Origin: JAUZQZ01 sp964492105
Lineage (GTDB): Bacteria; Pseudomonadota; Zetaproteobacteria; Mariprofundales; Mariprofundaceae
Direction: 5' to 3'
Assembly: GCA_964492105.1 (NCBI GenBank)
Contig: CAZBJB010000055.1
Location: forward strand, 1-9,021
Length of the DNA stretch: 9,021 nt
Notes under the pieces: model-generated
What the model was told of the DNA's origin: nothing
What the model saw: the letters and a program-made list of their open reading frames with translations, nothing else
Database searches by the model: none
Shown: in pieces, positions 1-6,880 of the stretch
How positions within the stretch are numbered: the stretch's first letter is position 1
Layout of the letters: each line of letters opens with the position of its first letter
Program-made: the position numbers and the translations under genes

Positions 1-34
1 TGAGCCCGACGAGCTACCACTGCTCCACCCCGCG
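1..34 (-). tRNA. tRNA-fMet (CAT), 5' half, cut by window edge
   Basis: Read on the minus strand from 34 to 1, this begins CGCGGGGTGGAGCAG and continues through the D arm to GGGCTCA, where the window stops at the first two bases of the anticodon. This is the 5' half of bacterial initiator tRNA. The unpaired-type first base C1 and the three G-C pairs at the top of the anticodon stem (GGG) are initiator hallmarks. Compared with the E. coli molecule as I recall it, the D loop is two bases shorter. The anticodon itself and the 3' half are outside the window, so identity rests on the 5' half alone. The gene lies downstream of trpC on the same strand, but has its own promoter. Confidence 0.88.
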
Positions 35-47
35 TCAGGGGAGCGGA

Positions 48-75
48 AATATAATGGCAAACCCATCCGTGTCAA
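48..75 (-). promoter_or_regulatory. sigma70-type promoter for the initiator tRNA
   Basis: On the minus strand there is a consensus -35 box TTGACA (75-70), a 16-bp spacer and a -10 box TATATT (53-48), followed 13 bp later by the tRNA 5' end at 34. The predicted start falls about 6-7 bases before the mature tRNA, as expected for a stable-RNA gene with a short 5' leader. It lies after trpC, so the tRNA need not depend on read-through from the trp operon. Confidence 0.65.
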
Positions 76-117
76 TGTCGGATCTTGGGTGTAGTTGGTC
101 GATCAGTTCAGGTTAAC

Positions 118-135
118 ATGAAAGGTACCTTTCAT
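118..135. repeat. 18-bp perfect palindrome downstream of trpC
   Basis: ATGAAAGGTACCTTTCAT is a perfect inverted repeat with no spacer, in the 102 bp between the trpC stop and the tRNA-fMet promoter (43 bp upstream of the -35 box). It is not followed by a T-run on either strand, so it does not look like a standard intrinsic terminator. A dimeric-protein binding site or the stem of an RNA hairpin closing the trp transcript are both possible. Function is inferred only. Confidence 0.5.
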
Positions 136-160
136 CATACGGGGCGGCGAAAGCGAGATG

Positions 161-174
161 ATCGTCAGGACGAT
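161..174 (-). terminator. small inverted repeat just after trpC, possible weak terminator
   Basis: ATCGTC and GACGAT, separated by two bases, start four bases beyond the trpC stop codon. In RNA this folds as a five- or six-pair hairpin, but no U-tract follows on the minus strand. It could help end the trp transcript together with the palindrome at 118-135. The same arms with a different two-base centre occur at 6881-6894, which argues that it may be a protein site instead. Confidence 0.25.
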
Positions 175-177
175 AAT

Positions 178-966
178 TTACCCGGCCAGGAGCGAGGCGA
201 GTGCCGCGCCCGGATCGGACTGACACATCAGCGATTCTCCAATCAGAAAACCATGGATGCCTGCTTCATTCATGCGGCGGATATCTTCCGGCCCGTGAAT
301 GCCAGACTCGGTGATAACAGTTTTCCCTTCGGCTACATGGGGCAGTAAATCAATGGAAATCTGCAAACTGGTATTGAAGCTGTGCAGGTTACGATTGTTT
401 ATGCCAATGAGCTGCGTGTTCAGCATGCGGGCACGATCCAGTTCCTTCCGGTTATGGACTTCGGGCAGTACGGAAAGTCTCTGTTCACGTGCTGTCGCGC
501 ATAGTTCCGCCGCCAGCGTATCATCCACCATGGCCAGAACCACGAGTATCGCATCGGCGCCCAGCACCCTTGCTTCGATAACCTGATACGGATCCAGCAT
601 GAAGTCCTTGCGCAGAACAGGAAGGTTCACATGTTGGCGCACGATACCAAGAATCTCGGCACTCCCCTGAAAATACCGCTCATCCGTCAGCACCGACAGA
701 CAGGTTGCGCCGCCATTGACATACGCCATGGCGATGGCGGCGGGGTTGAAATCAGATCGTATCATCCCCCTGGACGGGCTGGCCTTTTTTACCTCGGCGA
801 TCACGGCGTTCTCTTTCCGCTCGATTGTTTTCGCTAAACGACCGGCAAAGTCTTTCGGCATATATGCAGGCGCCTGTTGCAGGAGCGTTGTTTCCGGCGT
901 TCGTTGCTTGCTATGAGCGATAAACGATCTTTTATAGACCGCGATCTCCCGCAGGATCGAATTCAA
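178..966 (-). CDS. trpC: indole-3-glycerol phosphate synthase TrpC (monofunctional)
   Basis: Converts 1-(2-carboxyphenylamino)-1-deoxyribulose 5-phosphate to indole-3-glycerol phosphate in tryptophan synthesis; cytoplasmic TIM barrel. The 262 residues match the single-domain enzyme, with no TrpF domain fused. Visible family motifs are EVKKASPSRG (58-67, catalytic Lys60), LRKDFMLDPYQV (118-129, Lys120 as the general acid), PEVH (168-171, Glu169), INNRNL (189-194) and TESGI (219-223), then FLIGESLM at the phosphate-binding end. The start is TTG: its TTGA overlaps the trpD stop, so translation is probably coupled. The upstream Shine-Dalgarno match is poor, but the N-terminus MNSILREIAVYKR aligns with the usual family start. 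The protein contains no tryptophan. Last gene of the operon as seen here. Confidence 0.96.
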   Translation of the reverse strand: MNSILREIAVYKRSFIAHSKQRTPETTLLQQAPAYMPKDFAGRLAKTIERKENAVIAEVKKASPSRGMIRSDFNPAAIAMAYVNGGATCLSVLTDERYFQGSAEILGIVRQHVNLPVLRKDFMLDPYQVIEARVLGADAILVVLAMVDDTLAAELCATAREQRLSVLPEVHNRKELDRARMLNTQLIGINNRNLHSFNTSLQISIDLLPHVAEGKTVITESGIHGPEDIRRMNEAGIHGFLIGESLMCQSDPGAALASLLAG

Positions 967-1988
967 GGAAGTCGCCGGGTGAATTCAATGAGTTGATTGA
1001 GTTTGGATTGCGCGCGACCGGAATCGATCGTCTCCGCAGCAGTTTGCAGGCCATCGGGAATGCCCGTTACCTGACCGCAAACCCACAAGGCCGCCGCCGT
1101 ATTCAACAGGACGATATCACGGCCCGCACCGGTTTGCCCGGCCAGGATATGGCGGATGATGGTGGCATTATGCGCGGCATCCCCGCCGGCCAGTCCTTCC
1201 ACGGTGGTGAAAGGGATACCGAACGCCGCCGGATCCAGTTGAAAGCATTGCGGGGGATGGTTTCGTTCAACCATGATCGCATCAGTTGTTGTCGTTGTTG
1301 TGATTTCATCCAGTCCATCGGCGCCATGAACGACCAGGGCGCGTTTAACCCCCAATTGTCGCAAGGCATTAGCCAGCAGTTCCAGTTTGTCTTTTGCATA
1401 AACCCCGATCACCTGATATTGCACGCCGGCCGGGTTCGTCAATGGCCCCAGCAGGTTGAAGACCGTGCGTGTGCCAAGTTCACGACGTGGACTCGCGGCA
1501 TATTTGATCGCGGGATGATGGGTCGGCGCAAAGAGGAAACCGATACCCACTTCATCAATGCATTGAGCCACTTTATCCGGCGGAATATCCAGCCTCACAC
1601 CCAGGGCTTCGAGTACGTCGGCACTGCCGGATTTTGAGGAAATGGCGCGATTACCGTGTTTGGCTACAGGCACGCCCGCCGCTGCCACCACCAACGCGGC
1701 GGCCGTGGAAATGTTGAAGGTGGAAGCACCATCACCGCCCGTACCGCAGGTGTCGAGTAAACCGGTCGTCCGCGGATGAATACGGGTTGCGGCGGCACGC
1801 ATGGCGCGCGCCGCACCCGCCAGGATGGGAGATGTCTCGCCGCGGATGGAAATCCCCATCAGCAGCGCTCCGATCTGGGCCGGTGTGGCGTCTCCCCGCA
1901 TTATTTCACCGAATACGGACTCCGTATCGTTCGCATTGAGTGTACCGCCGGCCTGAATCAAACGTATGATTTCCACGATACTGCTCAT
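963..1988 (-). CDS. trpD: anthranilate phosphoribosyltransferase TrpD
   Basis: Transfers phosphoribose from PRPP to anthranilate. The start chosen at 1988 (MSSIVEIIRLIQ) gives 341 residues, the normal family length, and has GGAGAG a few bases upstream. The frame stays open to an ATG at 2075, but that would add 29 unusual residues and run into trpG. Motifs in the 341-residue numbering: PRPP-binding GTGGDG (82-87), KHGNRAISSKSGSADVLEALG (from 110), RRELGTRTVFNLLGPLTNP (from about 168) and DGLDE (from 224). Six threonines in a row follow DGLDEI, encoded by an ACA-type triplet repeat (see 1284-1301). It is not fused to the TrpG glutaminase, unlike the enterobacterial protein. The gene ends in TTGA overlap with trpC and starts 73 bp after trpG. 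Confidence 0.96.
   Translation of the reverse strand: MSSIVEIIRLIQAGGTLNANDTESVFGEIMRGDATPAQIGALLMGISIRGETSPILAGAARAMRAAATRIHPRTTGLLDTCGTGGDGASTFNISTAAALVVAAAGVPVAKHGNRAISSKSGSADVLEALGVRLDIPPDKVAQCIDEVGIGFLFAPTHHPAIKYAASPRRELGTRTVFNLLGPLTNPAGVQYQVIGVYAKDKLELLANALRQLGVKRALVVHGADGLDEITTTTTTDAIMVERNHPPQCFQLDPAAFGIPFTTVEGLAGGDAAHNATIIRHILAGQTGAGRDIVLLNTAAALWVCGQVTGIPDGLQTAAETIDSGRAQSKLNQLIEFTRRLP
1284..1301 (-). repeat. ACA-type triplet repeat inside trpD (six Thr codons)
   Basis: On the coding strand the codons are ACA ACA ACG ACA ACA ACT, giving Thr-Thr-Thr-Thr-Thr-Thr just after the conserved DGLDEI segment. It is an imperfect six-unit microsatellite in a surface-loop position where TrpD proteins are variable. 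Unit gain or loss would keep the frame. Confidence 0.8.
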
Positions 1989-2061
1989 CTCATCTCTCCG
2001 TGCCAAAAAATATTCAACCGCAAGGAACCTAGCCTGAACTAAATCCTTTATCATAAAATAT

Positions 2062-2628
2062 TTACGGGCGGACATCCAGAAAGTTCTTCAATAATTTGTG
2101 TCCATGCTCGGTCAGAATCGATTCGGGATGGAACTGGACGCCGAATGTCGGGTGCTCCACATGTTGTAATCCCATCAGTTCGTTTTTATCCGTCCATGCG
2201 GTTCTTATCAGCACATCCGGTAATGGCTCCTCGACAATCAACGAGTGATAACGGGTCGCGGTGAACGGGGAAGGGATATCCGTTAAAATGCCACGGCCAT
2301 CATGTATGATCGGGCTGGTCTTGCCATGCATCAGGCGCGGTGCGCGGACGACGTGACCACCAAAGGCCGTCGCGATGGATTGATGGCCAAGGCAAACGCC
2401 AAGAATGGGAATCCTTCCGGAAAAATACCGTACCGTATTGACCGAAATTCCCGCCTCGTGCGGCGTACATGGTCCCGGTGAAATCACGATGTGGGAGGGA
2501 CGCATTGTTTCAATTTCATCCAGCGAAATTTTGTCGTTACGATGCACTTCCGGTGTTGCGCCCAACTCTCCGAGATACTGAACCAGATTGAAGGTAAAGG
2601 AGTCGTAGTTGTCGATGACCAGCATCAT
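2062..2628 (-). CDS. trpG: anthranilate synthase glutaminase subunit TrpG (class I glutamine amidotransferase)
   Basis: Releases ammonia from glutamine and passes it to TrpE for anthranilate synthesis; related subunits can also serve PabB in folate synthesis. At 188 residues it is the normal length of a stand-alone subunit. The class I triad is complete: nucleophile Cys79 in GVCLGHQ (77-83), His167 and Glu169 in FHPES. The N-terminal MLVIDNYDSFTFNLVQYLGELG and the SPGPCTP oxyanion segment (50-56) are typical of TrpG/PabA. The gene starts with ATG ATG, so the second Met is an equally possible start; the ribosome site (GAGAG) is moderate. A 51-codon open frame ends on this start (ATGA). No separate pabA is in the window, so a dual TrpG/PabA role cannot be excluded. 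Confidence 0.95.
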   Translation of the reverse strand: MMLVIDNYDSFTFNLVQYLGELGATPEVHRNDKISLDEIETMRPSHIVISPGPCTPHEAGISVNTVRYFSGRIPILGVCLGHQSIATAFGGHVVRAPRLMHGKTSPIIHDGRGILTDIPSPFTATRYHSLIVEEPLPDVLIRTAWTDKNELMGLQHVEHPTFGVQFHPESILTEHGHKLLKNFLDVRP

Positions 2629-2780
2629 ACGCCACTCTCTTCAGGAAAGTGTTGATTCATTCCGGGTGTGTTGGTGTGATGTTCAAAATAGCCAAAGCCA
2701 GGGCGGAAGAGGTCGCCGCCAATGACGGATCTATTGGCGAGGCAGGTATGGGCTATCTTGAACGCATGGAAGCCAGTCAT
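2625..2780 (-). CDS. short unassigned ORF between trpE and trpG (51 aa)
   Basis: In the 170-bp gap between trpE and trpG an ATG at 2780 opens a frame of 51 residues (MTGFHAFKIAHT... to ...QHFPEESGV). It ends in TGA overlapping the trpG ATG. It is rich in Phe, His and Gly and has one Cys; I recognise no family, membrane segment or signal. A purine-rich AGGAAGG lies 12 bases before the ATG, rather far for a ribosome site. Third-position composition (29 of 51 codons end in G or C) is not unlike a gene's. An open frame this long is easily possible by chance, so I keep it as a candidate only. If translated, it would couple trpG expression to upstream translation. Confidence 0.25.
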   Translation of the reverse strand: MTGFHAFKIAHTCLANRSVIGGDLFRPGFGYFEHHTNTPGMNQHFPEESGV

Positions 2781-2798
2781 AAATTGTTCAGCCCTTCC

Positions 2799-4235
2799 TT
2801 AACAATGGCGTTGGCGTGGATTTTGTGTTTCGGCCAGCGCAACCGCACGGAACATGGCCGTGGCCTTGTTCACGCATTCCCTGTGTTCATTGGCGGGGAC
2901 GGAGTCGGCGACAATGCCCGCACCCGCCTGAATATGCACCTGGCCTCCATGAATGACCGCCGTACGGATGGCGATGGCGGTGTCCATCCGCTCACCGCCA
3001 AAACCGATATAGCCAACACATCCGGCGTAGGGGCCTCGCGCCACAGGTTCGAGTTCGCGGATGATCTCCATGGCGCGTACCTTCGGCGCACCGGAAACCG
3101 TACCTGCCGGAAAAGTAGCAGCCAGCAGATCAATCGCGTCCATACTCTCGCGCAGCTCTCCCTCGACCTGGGACGCGATATGCATCACATGTGAATAACG
3201 CTCAATAGCCATGGATTCGGTCAATTTGACCGAGCCATACGTACAGACCCGGCCCAGATCGTTACGCCCCAAATCCACCAGCATCACATGTTCGGCGCAC
3301 TCCTTGACATCGGCCAGCAGTTCTGCTTCCAGGGCCTTGTCCGCATCAGGCGTGGCACCCCTCGGACGTGTTCCGGCAATGGGACGGACCACGGCCTTGC
3401 TGCCTTCGCGCCGGACCAGAATTTCCGGCGATGATCCGACCAGAACGGTATCGCCGATGTGCAGGTAGAACAGATAGGGAGACGGATTAATGTGGCGAAC
3501 GGCACGGTAGATGTCGAACGAACCACAAACCAGCGGTTTGGAAAAGCGTTGTGATAATACCACCTGAAAAATATCGCCAGCATGAATGTATTCCTTCGCT
3601 TTGGCAACGGCGGATTCGAAATCGGTTTGCGCGGTTTGTGCTTCTGGCGCCGCGTTGCCGGTTTCCGGCATATCCAGATTCATAGCCGTGATTTCCTCGC
3701 CTTCGTAAAGGCTCTGTTCCATGCGGTCGAGTATGCCGACTGCCTCATCGGCTTCATGTTCCGGCAGGCGCACGCAGCAGGTTAAGGTGCCGCGCAAACT
3801 GTCAAATACCATGAACCGGTCCACCAGTAAAAACGCTGATTCCGGTGCACCAACGGGATCGGGTAAATCATCCGGAATATCTTCAAAATACGAAACCAGT
3901 TGATAGCCGAAATAACCGACAGCTCCGCCAGCGAATGGCAGATCATCGACGGCCATGCATGGTTGGGCGATAACCTGCTCACGCAGCCATGCAAGGATAT
4001 CGCCGTCATGAACTTCCTTGCTGCCATCCCGATGATATAGCAGGGTTTTACCATTGCTGGCTATGGCGCGGCAGGCGGGACTGATGGCGAGAATACTAAA
4101 GCGATCCCAGTGCTCCCCGCCTTCCGCTGACTCAAGCAGAAAGCAGTCGCCTTGATGCACCAGATGTGAGAACACGCCCGGCGGCGTCAGACAGTCAGCG
4201 GATAGCGTACGGCGAAACAGGTGATAATCATTCAT
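2799..4235 (-). CDS. trpE: anthranilate synthase large subunit TrpE
   Basis: With TrpG it makes anthranilate from chorismate and glutamine, the first committed step to tryptophan. The 478 residues carry the N-terminal regulatory region with LLES (33-36), the segment that binds tryptophan for feedback inhibition, then the chorismate-binding domain from about 205. Key motifs: PIAGTRPRG (285-293), DLGRNDLGRV (321-330), FPAGTVSGAPK (375-385), GYIGF (408-412) and QAGAGIV (436-442). The Ala in PIAGT is the anthranilate-synthase form; PabB enzymes have Lys there (PIKGT). There are only two Trp residues. The variable linker around 185-205 is Ala/Thr/Glu-rich. The ATG at 4235 has no good Shine-Dalgarno sequence and is overlapped by the stop of a 22-codon open frame. 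First gene of the operon. Confidence 0.96.
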   Translation of the reverse strand: MNDYHLFRRTLSADCLTPPGVFSHLVHQGDCFLLESAEGGEHWDRFSILAISPACRAIASNGKTLLYHRDGSKEVHDGDILAWLREQVIAQPCMAVDDLPFAGGAVGYFGYQLVSYFEDIPDDLPDPVGAPESAFLLVDRFMVFDSLRGTLTCCVRLPEHEADEAVGILDRMEQSLYEGEEITAMNLDMPETGNAAPEAQTAQTDFESAVAKAKEYIHAGDIFQVVLSQRFSKPLVCGSFDIYRAVRHINPSPYLFYLHIGDTVLVGSSPEILVRREGSKAVVRPIAGTRPRGATPDADKALEAELLADVKECAEHVMLVDLGRNDLGRVCTYGSVKLTESMAIERYSHVMHIASQVEGELRESMDAIDLLAATFPAGTVSGAPKVRAMEIIRELEPVARGPYAGCVGYIGFGGERMDTAIAIRTAVIHGGQVHIQAGAGIVADSVPANEHRECVNKATAMFRAVALAETQNPRQRHC

Positions 4236-4300
4236 TGACGCATGATTGACAACGGCATCGGCCTGTGGCCCAATGCACGGCCTTTATTTTCGATGGACAT
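4232..4300 (-). other. 22-codon upstream ORF ending on the trpE start
   Basis: An ATG at 4300 opens a frame encoding MSIENKGRALGHRPMPLSIMRQ whose TGA overlaps the trpE ATG (ATGA). It has no Trp codon, so it is not a classical trp attenuator peptide. No Shine-Dalgarno sequence is visible ahead of it, because the antisense of tRNA-Ala begins two bases upstream. It may be chance; if translated it could explain how the weakly marked trpE start is used. Confidence 0.2.
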
Positions 4301-4301
4301 C
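4236..4301. promoter_or_regulatory. divergent control region between trpE and tRNA-Ala
   Basis: These 66 bp must hold, or lie close to, the promoters of both trpE (leftward) and tRNA-Ala (rightward). For the tRNA, a possible -10 TATTTT lies at 4285-4290 with only a poor -35 match at 4263-4268. A consensus-like TTGACA at 4246-4251 has no acceptable -10 at the right distance. For trpE I find only weak matches, such as TTGGGC at about 4268-4273 on the minus strand, so its promoter may lie inside the tRNA gene. The short arms GGCC-TGT-GGCC near 4260-4270 can form a small hairpin. No leader peptide with Trp codons and no attenuator is visible. Confidence 0.3.
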
Positions 4302-4377
<76 letters not shown>

Positions 4378-4456
4378 GATACAATATCGTCAAAAACAAA
4401 ACCGGATCCGCACGAAAGGGTACGCGCGGTCTCCTTATACCCGGCGCGCATGATTA

Positions 4457-4486
4457 AGCCTGGACCATTCATGAATAGTTCAGGCT
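4457..4486 (-). terminator. hairpin at the 3' end of ppiD, likely terminator between convergent genes
   Basis: AGCCTGGAC (4457-4465) pairs with GTTCAGGCT (4478-4486) through nine positions including one G-U, and the inside ATTCATGAAT can extend the helix past a C-A mismatch. The helix overlaps the ppiD stop codon (4487-4485). On the minus strand it is followed only by TTAAT, a short U-poor tail, so efficiency as an intrinsic terminator is doubtful. Its position between ppiD and tRNA-Ala suits transcription termination. Confidence 0.4.
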
Positions 4487-6401
4487 AGAACCGCGCCAGG
4501 CTATCCTGATGAATTTTAATATCATGATGAACCCGAACGGATGCCATCCAGCGGGCGAAACGAACCGCGCCCCTGGCTTTGGTAAGTGCCGAACGAATCG
4601 CTTTTTTTCGTTTGGCGAATGCCGCATTGCTCGCTGCAATCACACGATCGACCTGTACAACGGCAAAGCCTTGCGGCACTGCGAGGATATGATTGACGAT
4701 ATGTCCTGTTTTCGTAGCAAAAGCAGCCTGTAATACACTTGGCGTAAGCCATGTCGCACGCCTGTCGCCAACGCCATTGCTGCGTACCAGCTTGGCTTGA
4801 TAAAACACAAGCCCGTATTTCTGTCCCAGTGTGGTCAGTGGTGTGTGTGCGGATTTGTTCAGGATGGTCTTCGCCTTGCTGCGTGCGGCCTCGTTTGCGG
4901 CCTGCCGATGCGCGGCTTCGTAGACTTTTTTTGCCACCTCGGTGAATGGCAGGGTAGCGGGTTCCTGACGTTTCAATACATCTACTGCGGTAAAACGGCC
5001 ATCTCCCAGTTCCGTGACATCCACGGGTGCGCCGGGCCGGGTAGCGAATATCTGCGAACGAAAGGCGGGATCCCTGGAAAAGAGCGGGTCAGCCCGCGCT
5101 TCAGCCATACTAACGGGCCCGATAGTGCGAACTTTCATGTTCAGGCTTGCTGCCGCGGCCTTGAGACTATCTTCCCGCCCCAGAGCATCATCCAGATCCT
5201 GTGACAGTTTATAGGCTTCATCGTTCGCCCTGGATCGGGCCAGTTGCCGGCGTAGTTGACCCCGCACCTCAGCCAACGGTTTTGTTCTCGCTGGTTTGAT
5301 ATCCGTCAAGCGAATAATGTGGAAACCGAATTGTGTTTTCACAATACCGCTTGTTTCACCCTTCTTCATGGAGAAGACGGTTTTATCAAACGCAGGCACC
5401 ATGGTGCCATGCGTAAAGTAACCCAGATCGCCTCCCTTCCTGGCGGTGACATCATCCGAGAATTTTTTGGCAACCGCAGAGAATGACTGGCCAGATCGGA
5501 GCTGTTTCAGAGCTTGTTCAATTTTGGCGTGTGCCCGTTTGCGCATATTGGCATCCGCATTTTTGCCAACGCGGACAAGGATATGGCTGGCGCGTCGTTG
5601 TTCCGGTACAGTAAACCGAGCTTTATGTTTCTTATAGGCGGCCCTGATATCCGAATCGTCAATCTCCATACCTTTGGCGATGACCGCAGGATCAATCACC
5701 ACCGCAGCCAGTGTAAGACGTAGCGGGGATCGGTAGTTGTTTTTATGGTTATTATAGTACGATTGAGCATCCTTATTCGTGACCTTGATGCCGGGTTCAA
5801 TGTCCATCGGACGCACGATCAGGGAGGCCAGATTTCGCTTCTCATATTCATTCTCAAATTTTTCGTGCACCTCCGCGTCGGTGACCGCAGCGCTTTGTGT
5901 GAGGGCTTTCTGCAAGGCATCCACCATCATGTCCAGCCGCAGATCCGTTTCGTAATCCGCAGGCGTTCGGAACCCCATGTTTCGGGTGAGTATTTCATAA
6001 CGCCGAGGGTCGAAATTGCCCGCCGACAGGAATGCCGGATTGGTGCGCACGCGGGCAAGCAAAATGCTCTTGGGGGTCACCAAACCCATGCTGTCGGCTT
6101 CATCAAGCATCAGATGGCGGTTAATCAGGATTTGTAACGTAATGTTCTTCAAGCCCATGTTTTCCGCGGCTTTTTTTGAGAAAGACTTACCGATCAGGGC
6201 GCGGTACGCGTTTAACTGTTGCTCATAAGCACGAGAAAATGCCGAATCAGAAATAGGATTACCATCCACTTTGGCGACGGTCTGGACGCGACCCCCAAGA
6301 AAGTAGTCACCGACACCCCAAAGGACAAAGGATAGAGAAACGCCACCCAGAATGAGTTTTGCCAGCCATGACTGGGCATAATTGCGCATATTCTCCAGCA
6401 T
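4485..6401 (-). CDS. ppiD: PpiD-type periplasmic folding chaperone / peptidyl-prolyl isomerase
   Basis: A membrane-anchored periplasmic chaperone of the SurA/PpiD family that helps newly exported proteins fold near the Sec translocon. The 638 residues are close to the E. coli PpiD length (623). A short cytoplasmic start (MLENMRNYAQSW) is followed by one membrane segment at about 14-35, then a SurA-like N-terminal chaperone region (about 40-265), a parvulin domain (about 268-366) and a basic C-terminal region. In the parvulin domain the motifs ASHILV (271-276), GGDLGYF (323-329), MVPAFDKTVF (334-343) and FGFHII (358-363) are complete. They include His273, Met334, Phe338 and His361, at positions typical of active parvulins. 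Start ATG at 6401 has GGGGAT upstream; Met5 is an alternative. E. coli ppiD follows lon-hupB, but here a gene-poor stretch lies upstream. Confidence 0.92.
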   Translation of the reverse strand: MLENMRNYAQSWLAKLILGGVSLSFVLWGVGDYFLGGRVQTVAKVDGNPISDSAFSRAYEQQLNAYRALIGKSFSKKAAENMGLKNITLQILINRHLMLDEADSMGLVTPKSILLARVRTNPAFLSAGNFDPRRYEILTRNMGFRTPADYETDLRLDMMVDALQKALTQSAAVTDAEVHEKFENEYEKRNLASLIVRPMDIEPGIKVTNKDAQSYYNNHKNNYRSPLRLTLAAVVIDPAVIAKGMEIDDSDIRAAYKKHKARFTVPEQRRASHILVRVGKNADANMRKRAHAKIEQALKQLRSGQSFSAVAKKFSDDVTARKGGDLGYFTHGTMVPAFDKTVFSMKKGETSGIVKTQFGFHIIRLTDIKPARTKPLAEVRGQLRRQLARSRANDEAYKLSQDLDDALGREDSLKAAAASLNMKVRTIGPVSMAEARADPLFSRDPAFRSQIFATRPGAPVDVTELGDGRFTAVDVLKRQEPATLPFTEVAKKVYEAAHRQAANEAARSKAKTILNKSAHTPLTTLGQKYGLVFYQAKLVRSNGVGDRRATWLTPSVLQAAFATKTGHIVNHILAVPQGFAVVQVDRVIAASNAAFAKRKKAIRSALTKARGAVRFARWMASVRVHHDIKIHQDSLARF

Positions 6402-6644
6402 AGAAATCCCCGTCGAGAATCATGTGAGCTAACGAACTCCCCATTGAATGGGTTGCGGGACGCTACCTAAGGGCGTGGGGTCACGCAATAAGCAAGCCCT
6501 GAACAGGTTTGGTACATGGAGCCTCTTGCCATTGTGCGTGGGTGATCATGATGCGGCCATCTTGGCGTGACATGCACGTGTGTCGGATGAATGATTCCAA
6601 ACATCGGTCAGCGCGGTACAAACGGTATAAAAGGAGTCATCGCA

Positions 6645-6725
6645 ATGGCGACCGGATGTGATGCTGGCTTCCTGCATTTTGAATTTCGGGTTATGCTTCA
6701 CCGCTGGAGAATGCAGCCACCCTGA
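6645..6725 (+). CDS. possible 26-aa micro-ORF
   Basis: ATG at 6645 follows AGGAG with an eight-base gap, a good ribosome-binding arrangement, and a TATAAA lies just before that. The frame encodes 26 residues starting MATGCDAGFLHFEFRVM, rich in aromatic and basic residues, and ends in TGA at 6723-6725. No homologue is recognised, and no -35 box stands at the right distance from TATAAA. It overlaps an equally unsupported frame on the other strand. The ribosome site is the only positive evidence. Confidence 0.15.
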   Translation: MATGCDAGFLHFEFRVMLHRWRMQPP

Positions 6726-6855
6726 ACGATTCACAAATGCCACCGCGCCCTTGCTTGTTCCTGTGTCCGCAACACATCCTTGTTCAGACATTCGTAAGCA
6801 CCGTTCCGCACCTCTTTGAAAGCATCCGTTGCGAACAAAGACCCGGCCGGCCTGA

Positions 6856-6869
6856 GTGCGTGCACGCAC
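6856..6869. repeat. 14-bp perfect palindrome upstream of the STAS gene
   Basis: GTGCGTGCACGCAC is a perfect inverted repeat 71 bp before the STAS start. It is flanked by GCCT and AGGC arms (6850-6853 and 6870-6873) that can extend the helix across a two-base bulge. With GGCCGGCC immediately upstream, this is a strongly symmetric GC-rich patch. It could be an operator or a transcript hairpin; there is no following T-run. Confidence 0.4.
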
Positions 6870-6880
6870 AGGCAGGCGCA

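Noticed and set aside
993..1637. 214-residue plus-strand frame
   Set aside because: Antisense shadow of trpD with no domain features.
2028..2045. GTTCAGGCTA repeated near 2030 (minus), 4478 and 6904 (plus)
   Set aside because: A 10-base word shared by three sites in 9 kb on either strand is close to chance expectation, and the contexts differ.
1989..2075. Longer trpD starting at 2075
   Set aside because: It would add 29 residues not typical of the family and overlap trpG, while the ATG at 1988 has a good ribosome site and gives normal length.
2649..3194. 181-residue plus-strand frame across the trpE-trpG gap and the trpE 3' end
   Set aside because: Most of it is antisense to strongly supported trpE, and the sequence shows no recognisable domain.
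4236..4301. Classical trp attenuator ahead of trpE
   Set aside because: No leader peptide with tandem Trp codons and no terminator/antiterminator hairpin with a T-run is present.
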